Source: Bradyrhizobium forestalis
GTDB lineage: Bacteria > Pseudomonadota > Alphaproteobacteria > Rhizobiales > Xanthobacteraceae
Assembly: GCF_002795245.1 (NCBI RefSeq)
Contig: NZ_PGVG01000056.1
Coordinates: 1 to 34,748 of the forward strand
Length of the DNA: 34,748 nucleotides
Direction: 5' to 3'
A program made the translations under genes and the position numbers. Below the pieces are notes generated by a model. The model saw nothing but the letters and a program-made list of their open reading frames with translations. It did not search any database and was not told the DNA's origin. The stretch's first letter is position 1, and every line of letters starts with the position of its first letter. Shown piece by piece: positions 8,413 to 15,475 of this stretch.

Positions 8413-9186
8413 CTAGCGCTCGACGAAGGCCTTTTCGATCACGAAATGGCCGGGCTTGTTGCCGCTGCCTTCGATGAAGTCACGGCTCTCGAACATCACC
8501 TTCAGCTCTTCGAGCATTGCCGGGCTGCCGCACATCATGATGCGGTCGGTTGCGATGTCGAGGGGCGACTGCCCGATGTCGTTGAAGATCTGCTCGGAGC
8601 TGATGAGATCGGTGATGCGGCCGCGATTCCTGAACGGCTCGCGGGTCACGGTCGGATAATAGACGAGCTTGTCCGTGAGCAGCTCGCCGAACAGCTCATC
8701 CTCGCGCAGGGTCGCGACGAGCTTCTCGCCATAGGCGAGCTCGGAGACCTGGCGGCAGCCATGCACCAGCACGATCGACTCGAACTGGTCATAGACCTCG
8801 GGGTCCTTGATCAGGCTGGCGAAGGGCGCAAGGCCGGTGCCGGTCGAGAGCAGCATCAGCCGCTTGCCGGGAAGCAGGTTGTCGGTGATCAGCGTGCCGG
8901 TCGCCTTGCGGCCGACCAGGATGGTGTCGCCTTCCTTGATCTTCTGCAGGCGCGAGGTCAGTGGGCCGTCCTGCACCTTGATCGAGAAGAACTCGAGCTC
9001 TTCCTCGTGGTTGGCGCTCGCCATGCTGTAGGCGCGCAGCAGCGGACGGCCGTCGACCTCGAGGCCGATCATGGCGAACTGGCCGTTCTGGAACCGGAAG
9101 CCGGTGTCGCGCGTGGCGCGGAAGCTGAACAGCGTGTCGGTCCAGTGGTGGACGGAAAGAACCTTCTCTCGGTAAAACGCGCTCAT
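8413..9186 (-). CDS. fpr: Ferredoxin--NADP(+) reductase
   Basis: This is a bacterial-type (subclass I) ferredoxin/flavodoxin-NADP reductase of 257 residues, the usual length. It transfers electrons between NADPH and ferredoxin or flavodoxin in the cytoplasm, supporting redox balance, Fe-S repair and oxidative-stress defence. The FAD site is seen as RAYSMAS (residues about 49-55), and the pyridine-nucleotide site as LLSTGTGLAPFASLI. The C-terminus FVIEKAFVER places an aromatic residue near the flavin with a short extension, as in Azotobacter-type Fpr. The start at 9186 gives the canonical MSAFYREKVLSV. The gene is divergent from the ATP-grasp gene at 9559, and its regulatory region lies in the AT-rich 9187-9558 gap. 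Confidence 0.95.
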   Translation of the reverse strand: MSAFYREKVLSVHHWTDTLFSFRATRDTGFRFQNGQFAMIGLEVDGRPLLRAYSMASANHEEELEFFSIKVQDGPLTSRLQKIKEGDTILVGRKATGTLITDNLLPGKRLMLLSTGTGLAPFASLIKDPEVYDQFESIVLVHGCRQVSELAYGEKLVATLREDELFGELLTDKLVYYPTVTREPFRNRGRITDLISSEQIFNDIGQSPLDIATDRIMMCGSPAMLEELKVMFESRDFIEGSGNKPGHFVIEKAFVER

Positions 9187-9558
9187 AATTTTCGATGTTC
9201 CGAATAACTGCGGTTTTAGGGCAAACGCGTTGCCCGGCCCTGAAATCGGGGCGGTCACCATTTGCCATGGCGGAGGATTTCGCGTGTGTGATCTACGCCA
9301 TTGAGACCAATAATCAACCTCGTTTCGGATGCAATTGATGCCGGTCAAACCGGCATTTGCGGCAGAACTGGTCACATCATTAATGAATCTGCTGCCGGGC
9401 AGGCGCGCAGGGCAATTTCTTTCCTCCCTGATGCCCGGTTGGAGCACTTAATTTCCGGCGCGCTCGCGAGAATTTCATTAAGAATAGCTCTGATTTTCAT
9501 CCCGATTGGCGCCGATTCCCGCGTTTTTGCGGCTTTTGGCGACAGGAGCGACGAGGAC
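9187..9558. other. Divergent regulatory region between fpr and the ATP-grasp gene
   Basis: This 372-base gap is clearly less GC-rich than its flanks, with runs such as aattttcgatgttccgaat, ccaataatcaacc and agaatttcattaagaatag. It contains one strong palindrome (listed separately) and presumably both divergent promoters. An open frame from 9301 would extend the ATP-grasp protein by 86 residues, but those residues have no family resemblance. Confidence 0.6.
9338..9356. promoter_or_regulatory. Candidate operator palindrome ATGCCGGT-CAA-ACCGGCAT
   Basis: An 8-bp perfect dyad around a 3-base spacer sits in the middle of the AT-rich region between two divergent genes, 151 bases from the fpr start and 202 from the ATP-grasp start. 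The placement suits a shared dimeric regulator site; the regulator is unknown. A short attenuating hairpin in the ATP-grasp leader is the alternative. Confidence 0.4.
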
Positions 9559-10371
9559 ATGGCAAGCGGAGAGCGAATCTTCGTTCAGGCGATCAGGCGC
9601 TATTGTGCGGACCACGGCATCGCGGTCGATGTCCGCGCCGGTGGCTGGCTGATCGCAATGCGCCGGGGACCGAGGCGCCACTTCGCCTTCGGCTACGACA
9701 TCGGCCTCAACAGCGCCATCGCCCACCGCCTCGCCAACGACAAATCAGCCACCGCCGAGGCGCTGGCGCTGGCGGGCGTGCCCTGCGTTCCCCATCAGCT
9801 CTTCCTCAACCCCAGGCTGGGCCAGAATGTTGTTGGCGCCGACTGGCGAGAGGCAATGCTCGTGCTGCTCCACGACCATCCGCAGGGCGTGGTGGTGAAG
9901 CCGAACGAGGGGACATCGGGGCGCTCGGTGTTCAAGGTGACGACGGAGGCGGAACTCGACCACGCGGCCAGCGCGGTTTTTTCGATGAGCGCAGGGCTCG
10001 TGATCTCGCCCTATGTCGCGATCGAGGAGGAGGTCCGCGTGGTGCTGCTCGATGATGAGCCACTCGTCGTCTACAGCAAGCAGCGTGGATCGGATTGGCG
10101 GCACAATCTCGACGCCGGTGCAAAGCCGGTGCTGCTGAAGAACAGCGAGGCTCGAACGGCATGCGCGAAGCTCGCGATCGATGCCGCCAATGCCATCGGC
10201 ATCGTCTTCGCCTCCATCGACGTTGTCCGTGTCGATGGCGCCTGGCGCGTGCTCGAGATCAACTCCGGCGTGATGATGGAAGCCCTGGCGAAGCTGCATC
10301 CGGAGCTGGTGCAGGCGACGTACGACGCGGCGCTGGATCGGGTGTTTGGGGAAGAGCGCCGCGAGCCCTGA
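9559..10371 (+). CDS. ATP-grasp domain protein (carboxylate-amine ligase-like)
   Basis: This 270-residue protein resembles the ATP-grasp half of RimK, glutathione-synthetase and cyanophycin-synthetase type ligases, which join a carboxylate to an amine or thiol using ATP. Visible motifs are NDKSATAEALALAGVPCVP (entry to the grasp), VVVKPNEGTSGRSVFKV (ATP-binding lysine and flexible loop), EEEVRVVLLDDEPLVVYSK, and the metal-binding end RVLEINSGVMMEALAK with Glu and Asn. The N-terminal 60 residues are short compared with RimK, so the pre-grasp domain is reduced. ATG 9559 is preferred: AGGAG lies 10 bases upstream, and homologous character begins only there. The substrate is unknown. No peptide-modification precursor or biosynthetic partner is next to it. 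Confidence 0.85.
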   Translation: MASGERIFVQAIRRYCADHGIAVDVRAGGWLIAMRRGPRRHFAFGYDIGLNSAIAHRLANDKSATAEALALAGVPCVPHQLFLNPRLGQNVVGADWREAMLVLLHDHPQGVVVKPNEGTSGRSVFKVTTEAELDHAASAVFSMSAGLVISPYVAIEEEVRVVLLDDEPLVVYSKQRGSDWRHNLDAGAKPVLLKNSEARTACAKLAIDAANAIGIVFASIDVVRVDGAWRVLEINSGVMMEALAKLHPELVQATYDAALDRVFGEERREP

Positions 10372-10380
10372 TCTGTCACC

Positions 10381-10513
10381 GTCACCCTGAGGCGCTCGCC
10401 TCTTCGGCGAGCCTCGAAGGGCGACGGCCCGGCTGTAGCAGCGCGGCCGTTCATCCTTCGAGGCTCGCCCCGCGATGCGTTCGCATCGCGGGCCTCGCAC
10501 CTCAGGATGACGG
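10381..10513. repeat. Intergenic palindromic repeat, family C
   Basis: The element has the layout CCCTGAGG ... CCTCAGGATGACGG with internal stems GCTCGCC/GGCGAGC and CCCGCGATGC/GCATCGCGGG, plus CCTCGAAGG paired with CCTTCGAGG. It fills the gap between the convergent ATP-grasp and binding-protein genes. The second copy is at 22511-22651, inside an operon. Confidence 0.8.
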
Positions 10514-10550
10514 AATTTACACCGCTAACGCTTCGACGAAGACGCCCCCC

Positions 10551-11483
10551 TTAATTATTCGCACTCGCGGAATCGTCCATGGCCTTGAACGCCTCCTCCA
10601 GTTGCAGCGAGATCGGCACGTTCAGGCGCTCGCCTGTGGGCAGCCTCGCGGTGAACCATTTGTTGTAGAGCGGGACGAGGTCGCGGTTGGAGCCGAGCTT
10701 GCGGAAGGCGCGCTCGACCACCGCGGCGAGCTGCGGCTCGCCTTTCCTGAACATGATGCCGTAGGGATCGTAGGACAGATAGTCGCCGGTGACGCGGAAC
10801 TTGTCCTGCGCCTTGTGGCGCGCGATCAGGCCGGAGAGCAGGATGTCGTCGGTCGCGAACGCATCGGCCTTGCCGTCGGCGAGCATCTGGTACGATTGCT
10901 CGTGGTCCGGCGAGGTGACGATGTTGAGGCCAAGCGCATATTTCTTGTCGGCCGCATGCATCGCCTGCTCGTTGGTCGTGCCCTTGGTCACCACCACGGT
11001 CCTGCCCTTCAAATCTGCGACACCGAAAACAGCCGCTCCCTTCGGCACCATCAGCTTGGTGCCGGCGACGAACATCAGCGGCGAGAATGCGACGCGCTTG
11101 CCGCGCTCGGCATTGGCCGTGGTCGAGCCGCACTCCAGATCGATCTTGTTCTGGAGCACGGCGTCGATGCGGTCGTCCGAGGTGACCTTGACGTAATCGA
11201 TCTTGAGGTTGGGATCGTCGACCTCGACGCCGATCTCCTCGACGATGGCCTCGCAGAGCTCGAGGCTATAGCCGATCGGGCGGCCCGACTGGTCGAGGAA
11301 GGAGAACGGCGGCGAGCTCTCGCGATAGCCGAGCCGCACGGTGTGCGCTGTCTTGATCGCCGACAGCGTCGGGCTGAGCCCTTCGCTGCCGACAGTCTGG
11401 GCGAACGCTGTGGTCGCGAGCAACGATGCTGCCGCGAGCCACAGGAACCCGCCGATCACTGACCTCGCCAGTGTCTGGCCCAT
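10551..11483 (-). CDS. Amino-acid ABC transporter substrate-binding protein (GltI-like)
   Basis: This 310-residue periplasmic binding protein of the polar amino-acid family most resembles glutamate/aspartate-binding proteins. A signal peptide ends at residue 28 (LLATTAFA). The mature domain shows VRLGYRESSPPFSFLDQSGRPIGYSLELC, then LECGSTTANAERGKRVAFS and LKGRTVVVTKGTTNEQAM, all typical of the GltI/DEBP group. It is immediately downstream of a DctA/GltP-type symporter gene (9 bases apart, same strand), and no permease or ATPase gene is close. It therefore either serves an ABC system encoded elsewhere or works alongside the symporter. Acidic amino acids are the likely ligands. Confidence 0.9.
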   Translation of the reverse strand: MGQTLARSVIGGFLWLAAASLLATTAFAQTVGSEGLSPTLSAIKTAHTVRLGYRESSPPFSFLDQSGRPIGYSLELCEAIVEEIGVEVDDPNLKIDYVKVTSDDRIDAVLQNKIDLECGSTTANAERGKRVAFSPLMFVAGTKLMVPKGAAVFGVADLKGRTVVVTKGTTNEQAMHAADKKYALGLNIVTSPDHEQSYQMLADGKADAFATDDILLSGLIARHKAQDKFRVTGDYLSYDPYGIMFRKGEPQLAAVVERAFRKLGSNRDLVPLYNKWFTARLPTGERLNVPISLQLEEAFKAMDDSASANN

Positions 11484-11492
11484 GGTTCGCTC

Positions 11493-12791
11493 CTACCCAT
11501 GGCCGGCCATCGCGGGCACTTCGCCCGGGACCATGTCCTCAGGCACGACGTCGCCGGGTCCGAGCGCATGCTCGGGCCCGAGCTCACCTTCCCATTTGGC
11601 CACGACCGAGGTCGCAAGCGTATTGCCGATCACGTTGGTGGCGCTGCGACCCATGTCGAGGAAGGTGTCGATGCCCATGATCATGAGCAGGCCCGCCTCG
11701 GGGATGTTGAACTGCGCCAGCGTCGAGGCGATCACCACCAGCGAGGCGCGCGGCACGCCGGCGACGCCCTTGGAGGTGATCATCAGCGTCGCCAGCATCG
11801 CGAGCTGGGTGCCGAGCGGCATGTCGATGTGATAGCTCTGCGCGATGAAAATGCTGGCGAAGGTGCAGTACATCATCGTGCCGTCGAGGTTGAAGGAATA
11901 GCCGAGCGGCAGCACGAAGCTCGAGATCCGCGACGAGGCACCGAAGCGGTTGAGGCCCTCCAGCGTCTTCGGATAGGCCGCCTCCGAGCTCGCGGTCGAG
12001 AACGCGATCATCAGGGGCTCGCGGATCAGCTTCAGAAGATGGCTGTAGCGCGGCCCGATCACGATGAAGCCGACGATCACGAGGATGGTCCACAGGATCG
12101 CCAGCGAGAGATAGAAGCCGCCCATGAACACGACGAGCTTCCACAGCACGGCGAGACCGTTCTTGGCGACCGTCGCGGTGATCGCGGCCCACACCGCGAG
12201 CGGCGCGAACAGCATCACGTAGCCCGTCACCTTCAGCATGATGTGGCCGACGTCGTCGATCAGCGCCAGGATCGACTTGGAGCGCTCCGGCATTGCACCC
12301 ATCGCCACCGAGAAGAACACGGCGAAGATCACGATCTGGAGGATCTCGTTCTGCGCCATCGCGTCCGCGATCGAGGTCGGGATCAGATGGGTCAGGAATT
12401 TCTCGATCGAGAAGGCCGAGACCGGCAGGCCGGTCGATTGGCCCGCCGCGGGCAGCGTGCCGGGGAAGTTCGCGCCGGGCTGCAGCAGATTGACCATGAT
12501 CAGGCCGAGCAGCAGCGAGACGAAAGACGCGCTGACGAACCAGCCCATGGTCTTGGCGAAGATACGGCCGAGCTTGGAGCCCGAGCCCATATGGGCGATG
12601 CCGCCGACCAGGGTCGCGAACACCAAAGGCGCGATGATCATCTTGATCAGGCGCAGGAACATCATGGCGATCAGGTTGATGGAGGACGCCCAGTCGGCGC
12701 GCGTGTCGGGCAGGAAATTGTAGATCGCCGACCCCATGACGATGCCGAGCACCATCGCCGCCAGAATGTATTGCGTGAACCTGTTGGACAT
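11493..12791 (-). CDS. Dicarboxylate/amino acid:cation symporter (DAACS family)
   Basis: This 432-residue inner-membrane secondary transporter of the GltP/DctA fold takes up C4-dicarboxylates or acidic amino acids with H+ or Na+. The re-entrant loop HP1 carries the serine motif (STASSEAAYP, near residues 263-272). TM7 has NLDGTMMY, corresponding to the NMDGT motif, HP2 has SKGVAGVPRAS, and TM8 has DTFLDMGRSATNVIGN. The TM8 pattern D-x3-D-x2-R-x3-N matches archaeal aspartate carrier residues, with the arginine that binds the side-chain carboxylate and Ser in place of Thr. This supports acidic substrates. It is the first gene of a two-gene unit with the GltI-like protein. The start at 12791 gives a normal first membrane helix. 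Confidence 0.93.
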   Translation of the reverse strand: MSNRFTQYILAAMVLGIVMGSAIYNFLPDTRADWASSINLIAMMFLRLIKMIIAPLVFATLVGGIAHMGSGSKLGRIFAKTMGWFVSASFVSLLLGLIMVNLLQPGANFPGTLPAAGQSTGLPVSAFSIEKFLTHLIPTSIADAMAQNEILQIVIFAVFFSVAMGAMPERSKSILALIDDVGHIMLKVTGYVMLFAPLAVWAAITATVAKNGLAVLWKLVVFMGGFYLSLAILWTILVIVGFIVIGPRYSHLLKLIREPLMIAFSTASSEAAYPKTLEGLNRFGASSRISSFVLPLGYSFNLDGTMMYCTFASIFIAQSYHIDMPLGTQLAMLATLMITSKGVAGVPRASLVVIASTLAQFNIPEAGLLMIMGIDTFLDMGRSATNVIGNTLATSVVAKWEGELGPEHALGPGDVVPEDMVPGEVPAMAGHG

Positions 12792-12847
12792 CGCTTACCC
12801 CCACGTACACCGGCGCTTCATGATGTCGCAGATATCACAGCGACGCA

Positions 12848-12862
12848 ACACGCTTTGCGTGT
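12848..12862. promoter_or_regulatory. Small dyad ACACGC-TTT-GCGTGT in divergent promoter
   Basis: A perfect 6-bp dyad with a 3-base loop lies between the divergent symporter and MDR reductase genes, 57 bases upstream of the symporter start. It could be an operator half-site pair for either gene. Evidence is symmetry and location only. Confidence 0.25.
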
Positions 12863-13002
12863 GGTCGTGTTTTCAGGATGTTCCCGTTGTGAAATCGAAC
12901 GCAGCGATCTAGCCTTCATGCAGCGCACAACAGATGCGGCCTGCACGTTCTGTTTGCGGCGGCTGCATCAATAATCGTCAAGACAATCAGGGAGGGAACG
13001 CC

Positions 13003-14004
13003 ATGAGCGGCAACATCAATCGCCAAATTCTTCTGGTGGAGAAGCCTAGCGGCAAGCTCGGTCCCGAGCATTTCAAGATGGTGGAGAGCACAGTGCCGGA
13101 GCCGAAGGACGGCGAGGCCCTGCTGCGCGTGCGTTACATCTCGCTCGATGCGGCCAACCGCGCCTGGATGCACGGCGCGACCTATCGTTCCGCCGTCGAA
13201 GCCAACAGCGTGATGGCCGGCGGCACTATTTCCGAGGTCGTCAGCTCGAAGGCGCCTGAGCTCGCGCCCGGTGACATCGTGTTCGGTGACACCGGCTGGC
13301 AGGAATTTGCCGCGGTGCCGGCGAAGCATCTCACCAAGATGCCGAAGCTCGAGCCGATGACGCACCTGCTCAGCGTGTTCGGCATCGCCGGCCTCACCGC
13401 CTATTTCGGCCTGCTGGAGGTCGGCAAGCCCAGGGAGGGCGAGACGGTCGTGGTCTCGGCGGCCGCAGGCTCGGTCGGCTCGATCGTCGGCCAGATTGCG
13501 AAGATCAAGGGATGCCGCGTCATCGGCATCGCCGGCGGCGCAGACAAGTGCAGATGGCTGACGTCCGAGCTCGGCTTCGATGCCGCGGTGGACTACAAGG
13601 ACGGCGCGGTGTTCAAGGCGCTGCGCGCAGCGGCGCCTGACGGCATCGACGTCTATTTCGATAATGTCGGCGGCGACATTCTCGAGGCCTGCCTGCCACA
13701 GATGAACAATTATGGCCGCATCGCCTGCTGCGGCGCGATCTCGCAATACGACGGCGCTCCTGCCGCGCACGGCCCGCGCGGCGTGCCCGGGCTGATCGTG
13801 GTGAAGCGGCTGACCATGCAAGGCTTCATCGTGATGGACTACATGAAGGAGAGCCAGCGCGCGCTCACCGAGCTGCAGGCCTGGGTCAAGTCCGGCAGGC
13901 TGAAGGTGCAGGAGGACATCATCGACGGCCTCGAGAATACGCCGAAAGCGCTGATTGGATTGCTCGCGGGCGAGAACCGCGGCAAGCGTATGGTGAAGCT
14001 CTAG
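13003..14004 (+). CDS. NADP-dependent zinc-free MDR oxidoreductase
   Basis: This 333-residue medium-chain reductase is related to leukotriene B4 12-hydroxydehydrogenase/prostaglandin reductase, CurA and YncB, which reduce activated C=C bonds of enones with NADPH. The nucleotide-binding Rossmann motif is VVVSAAAGSVGSIVGQIAKIKG. GGADKCRWLTSELGFDAAVDYK provides the NADP-selecting basic stretch, and YFDNVGGDILEACLPQMNNYGR and GAISQYDG are hallmark motifs of the family. No structural zinc cysteine cluster is visible. ATG 13003 has a strong ribosome site (AGGGAGG, 7 bases upstream). The physiological substrate is not predictable; lipid-peroxidation aldehydes or quinone-like enones are usual. Confidence 0.93.
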   Translation: MSGNINRQILLVEKPSGKLGPEHFKMVESTVPEPKDGEALLRVRYISLDAANRAWMHGATYRSAVEANSVMAGGTISEVVSSKAPELAPGDIVFGDTGWQEFAAVPAKHLTKMPKLEPMTHLLSVFGIAGLTAYFGLLEVGKPREGETVVVSAAAGSVGSIVGQIAKIKGCRVIGIAGGADKCRWLTSELGFDAAVDYKDGAVFKALRAAAPDGIDVYFDNVGGDILEACLPQMNNYGRIACCGAISQYDGAPAAHGPRGVPGLIVVKRLTMQGFIVMDYMKESQRALTELQAWVKSGRLKVQEDIIDGLENTPKALIGLLAGENRGKRMVKL

Positions 14005-14118
14005 CGCCGCCCTCATTGCGTCGTCCTTGGCCACAATCTGCTTGCGATAGCGGACAAAGCGGCCAATGATGCCATGCACCGCATGGCTCGCGACGATTGC
14101 AATCACATCATTTTTTTA

Positions 14119-14145
14119 GAGCGCCGAACGGTCGTTCGAGCGCTC
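14119..14145. promoter_or_regulatory. Candidate operator/hairpin upstream of the Cys-rich protein
   Basis: GAGCGC-CGAACG and CGTTCG-A-GCGCTC form a 12-bp dyad with one bulged base around a GT centre, 23 bases before the ATG at 14168. It directly follows seven T residues (14111-14117). The core GAACGGTCGTTC has the shape of TetR-family operators. The T run precedes the hairpin on this strand, and the opposite strand would give A residues, so it is not an intrinsic terminator in either direction. Confidence 0.4.
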
Positions 14146-14167
14146 CATAGGGCAGGAACTCGTACAG

Positions 14168-15004
14168 ATGTTCGAGACATTGAAGCGTGGCTCCACGCGC
14201 GGCGCGTTGCTGGCGGCAGCGCTGTTCGCAACCGCAACAGTCGCCGTCGCGCAAGCACCGACCGAGGCCCAGAAGAGCGCGATCCGCTCCGCATGCCGGT
14301 CGGACTTCATGGCACGTTGTTCAAGCGTGACGCCGGGCGGCGCGGAGGCGTTTCAGTGCCTGCAGAAGAACATGTCCAGCCTGTCGTCGGGATGCCAGAC
14401 CGCCGTTCGCGCGCTCGAGCCGCCGACGGCACCGAAGGCTGAAGCCGCTCCCGCCGCGCCGAAGACTGAAGCTGCACCGGCGGCACCCGCCGCACCGAAG
14501 GCCCAGGCGGCGCCTAGCGCGCCGCCCGCCGAACCTGCCAAGCCGGCCGCGCCAGCGACGGCGTCAAAAGCTGCTCCCGCCAAGCAGCCGAGCAGCGCGC
14601 AGGTCGCCGCCATCAAGAGCGCCTGCCGGTCCGACTATCCAAAAGTCTGCGCCAGCGTGCCGCCGGGCGGCGCTCCCGCGCTCGAATGCCTGGAGAAGAA
14701 CAAGGCAAGGGTCTCACCGTCCTGCCAAAGTGCGCTGAGCGCGGCATCCGGCACAGCAACTACGGCGCCTGCGGGTGCGGCTCCCGCGACGGCGCCCGCC
14801 GCGGCACCGACCATGCTGGTCTTGCGCCCGCTACGGCCGCGCGAGCAACTGTTTGTCGCCCAATCGGCCTGCGGCGCCGACATCCGTACGATCTGCGCCG
14901 GCGTCGAGGCTGGCGGCGGCCGCATCATACAATGCCTCGCCAGCAATGCCGCGTCGCTGTCGCCGGCCTGCAAGGACGTGCTGGCGCCCTTCGTCGCGCG
15001 ATAA
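14168..15004 (+). CDS. Secreted protein with three cysteine-rich (GLG1-like) repeats
   Basis: This 278-residue exported protein has a signal peptide ending near residue 28 (VAVAQA) and three homologous four-cysteine modules. Repeat 1 (about 36-82) reads AIRSACRSDFMARCSSV, PGGAEAFQCLQKN, SSGCQ. Repeat 2 (about 147-195) reads AIKSACRSDYPKVCASV, PGGAPALECLEKN, SPSCQ. Repeat 3 (about 230-275) reads AQSACGADIRTICAGV, GGRIIQCLASN, SPACK. The pattern is C-x3-D-x4/5-C-x8/14-C-L-x8/9-S-x2-C, as in the Cys_rich_FGFR/GLG1 repeat found in many rhizobial periplasmic proteins. The linkers are long Ala/Pro/Lys-rich stretches, probably extended. Six disulfides are expected if each module forms two. Function is unknown. 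The next gene also encodes a small secreted Cys protein. Confidence 0.85.
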   Translation: MFETLKRGSTRGALLAAALFATATVAVAQAPTEAQKSAIRSACRSDFMARCSSVTPGGAEAFQCLQKNMSSLSSGCQTAVRALEPPTAPKAEAAPAAPKTEAAPAAPAAPKAQAAPSAPPAEPAKPAAPATASKAAPAKQPSSAQVAAIKSACRSDYPKVCASVPPGGAPALECLEKNKARVSPSCQSALSAASGTATTAPAGAAPATAPAAAPTMLVLRPLRPREQLFVAQSACGADIRTICAGVEAGGGRIIQCLASNAASLSPACKDVLAPFVAR

Positions 15005-15069
15005 AGCGGCGCACGATGAGCTTTTTCGCAGGTAGCCGATTTCGATCACGATAGGACCGGGAGGACAAC

Positions 15070-15285
15070 ATGCGTTCACTGCTGCTCGTTGCTTCTGCTC
15101 TCTTTGCCTTCGCCGCGACCATGACGTTCGAGACCACCGATGCCAATGCGGTGGTATGCGCCCGCGGCGTGTATCGCGCCGGCTGCGCCGGTCCGAACGC
15201 GGCCGTCGTGGTCCGCAAGCCCGTGCCCGTGGTCCGTTGCACCAGGGTGCTGGTGAACGGGGTCTATGTGAAGCGCTGCGTTTGA
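15070..15285 (+). CDS. Small secreted cysteine-containing protein
   Basis: This 71-residue protein has a clear signal peptide (MRSLLLVASALFAFAATM, cleavage near TDANA, residue about 27). The mature part, about 44 residues, has four cysteines: VCARGVYRAGCAGP and RCTRVLVNGVYVKRC. The Val/Pro-rich middle (AAVVVRKPVPVV) separates two Cys pairs. GGGAGG lies 5 bases upstream of ATG 15070, a strong ribosome site, which supports a real gene despite its size. Short proteins of this shape are common in Bradyrhizobium, without assigned function. It follows the Cys-rich repeat gene by 65 bases and may be co-transcribed with it. Confidence 0.8.
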   Translation: MRSLLLVASALFAFAATMTFETTDANAVVCARGVYRAGCAGPNAAVVVRKPVPVVRCTRVLVNGVYVKRCV

Positions 15286-15340
15286 CGCGCCCGGGTGGCC
15301 AATCCGGCCCGGTTTCGCTATGGTTCGCACCTGACGGTTT

Positions 15341-15363
15341 CGGACACCCGGAAAACGTGTCCG
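15341..15363. terminator. Candidate hairpin after the small secreted protein
   Basis: CGGACAC (15341-15347) pairs with GTGTCCG (15357-15363) across a 9-base loop, 55 bases past the stop at 15285. No U-run follows, so an intrinsic terminator is only possible. It would separate the secreted-protein genes from the aromatic operon that starts about 100 bases later. Confidence 0.35.
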
Positions 15364-15441
15364 GAGGCGAGCTATGGCGTGCCGGGCCATGCCGATAATT
15401 CCGCTGGCGCCGGGCGCTGGAGCACATTAGTCTACCCCTAG

Positions 15442-15461
15442 ATAGTAAGTATACTGTCAAT
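15442..15461. promoter_or_regulatory. MarR-type operator upstream of the aryl-CoA operon
   Basis: ATAGTAAGTATACTGTCAAT matches the site at 19622-19641 at 18 of 20 positions and has a perfect palindromic core AGTATACT. TATACT at 15450-15455 could serve as a -10 element, which would place transcription start only about 14 bases before the TTG start at 15476; no good -35 is visible. A bound repressor would cover this -10. The MarR gene at 18428 is the natural candidate regulator (inference). Confidence 0.7.
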
Positions 15462-15475
15462 TAGGGAGGCAGACG

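Noticed and set aside
9301..9558. Upstream extension of the ATP-grasp protein by 86 residues
   Set aside because: The segment runs through an AT-rich regulatory gap with a palindrome, has no family similarity, and a ribosome site precedes ATG 9559.
11499..12974. 491-codon open frame opposite the DAACS symporter
   Set aside because: Translation is an unstructured His/Asp/Arg/Glu mixture, and the opposite strand has all symporter motifs.
14111..14145. Intrinsic terminator
   Set aside because: The T run is upstream of the hairpin on the plus strand, and the minus strand gives A residues after it, so neither direction fits.
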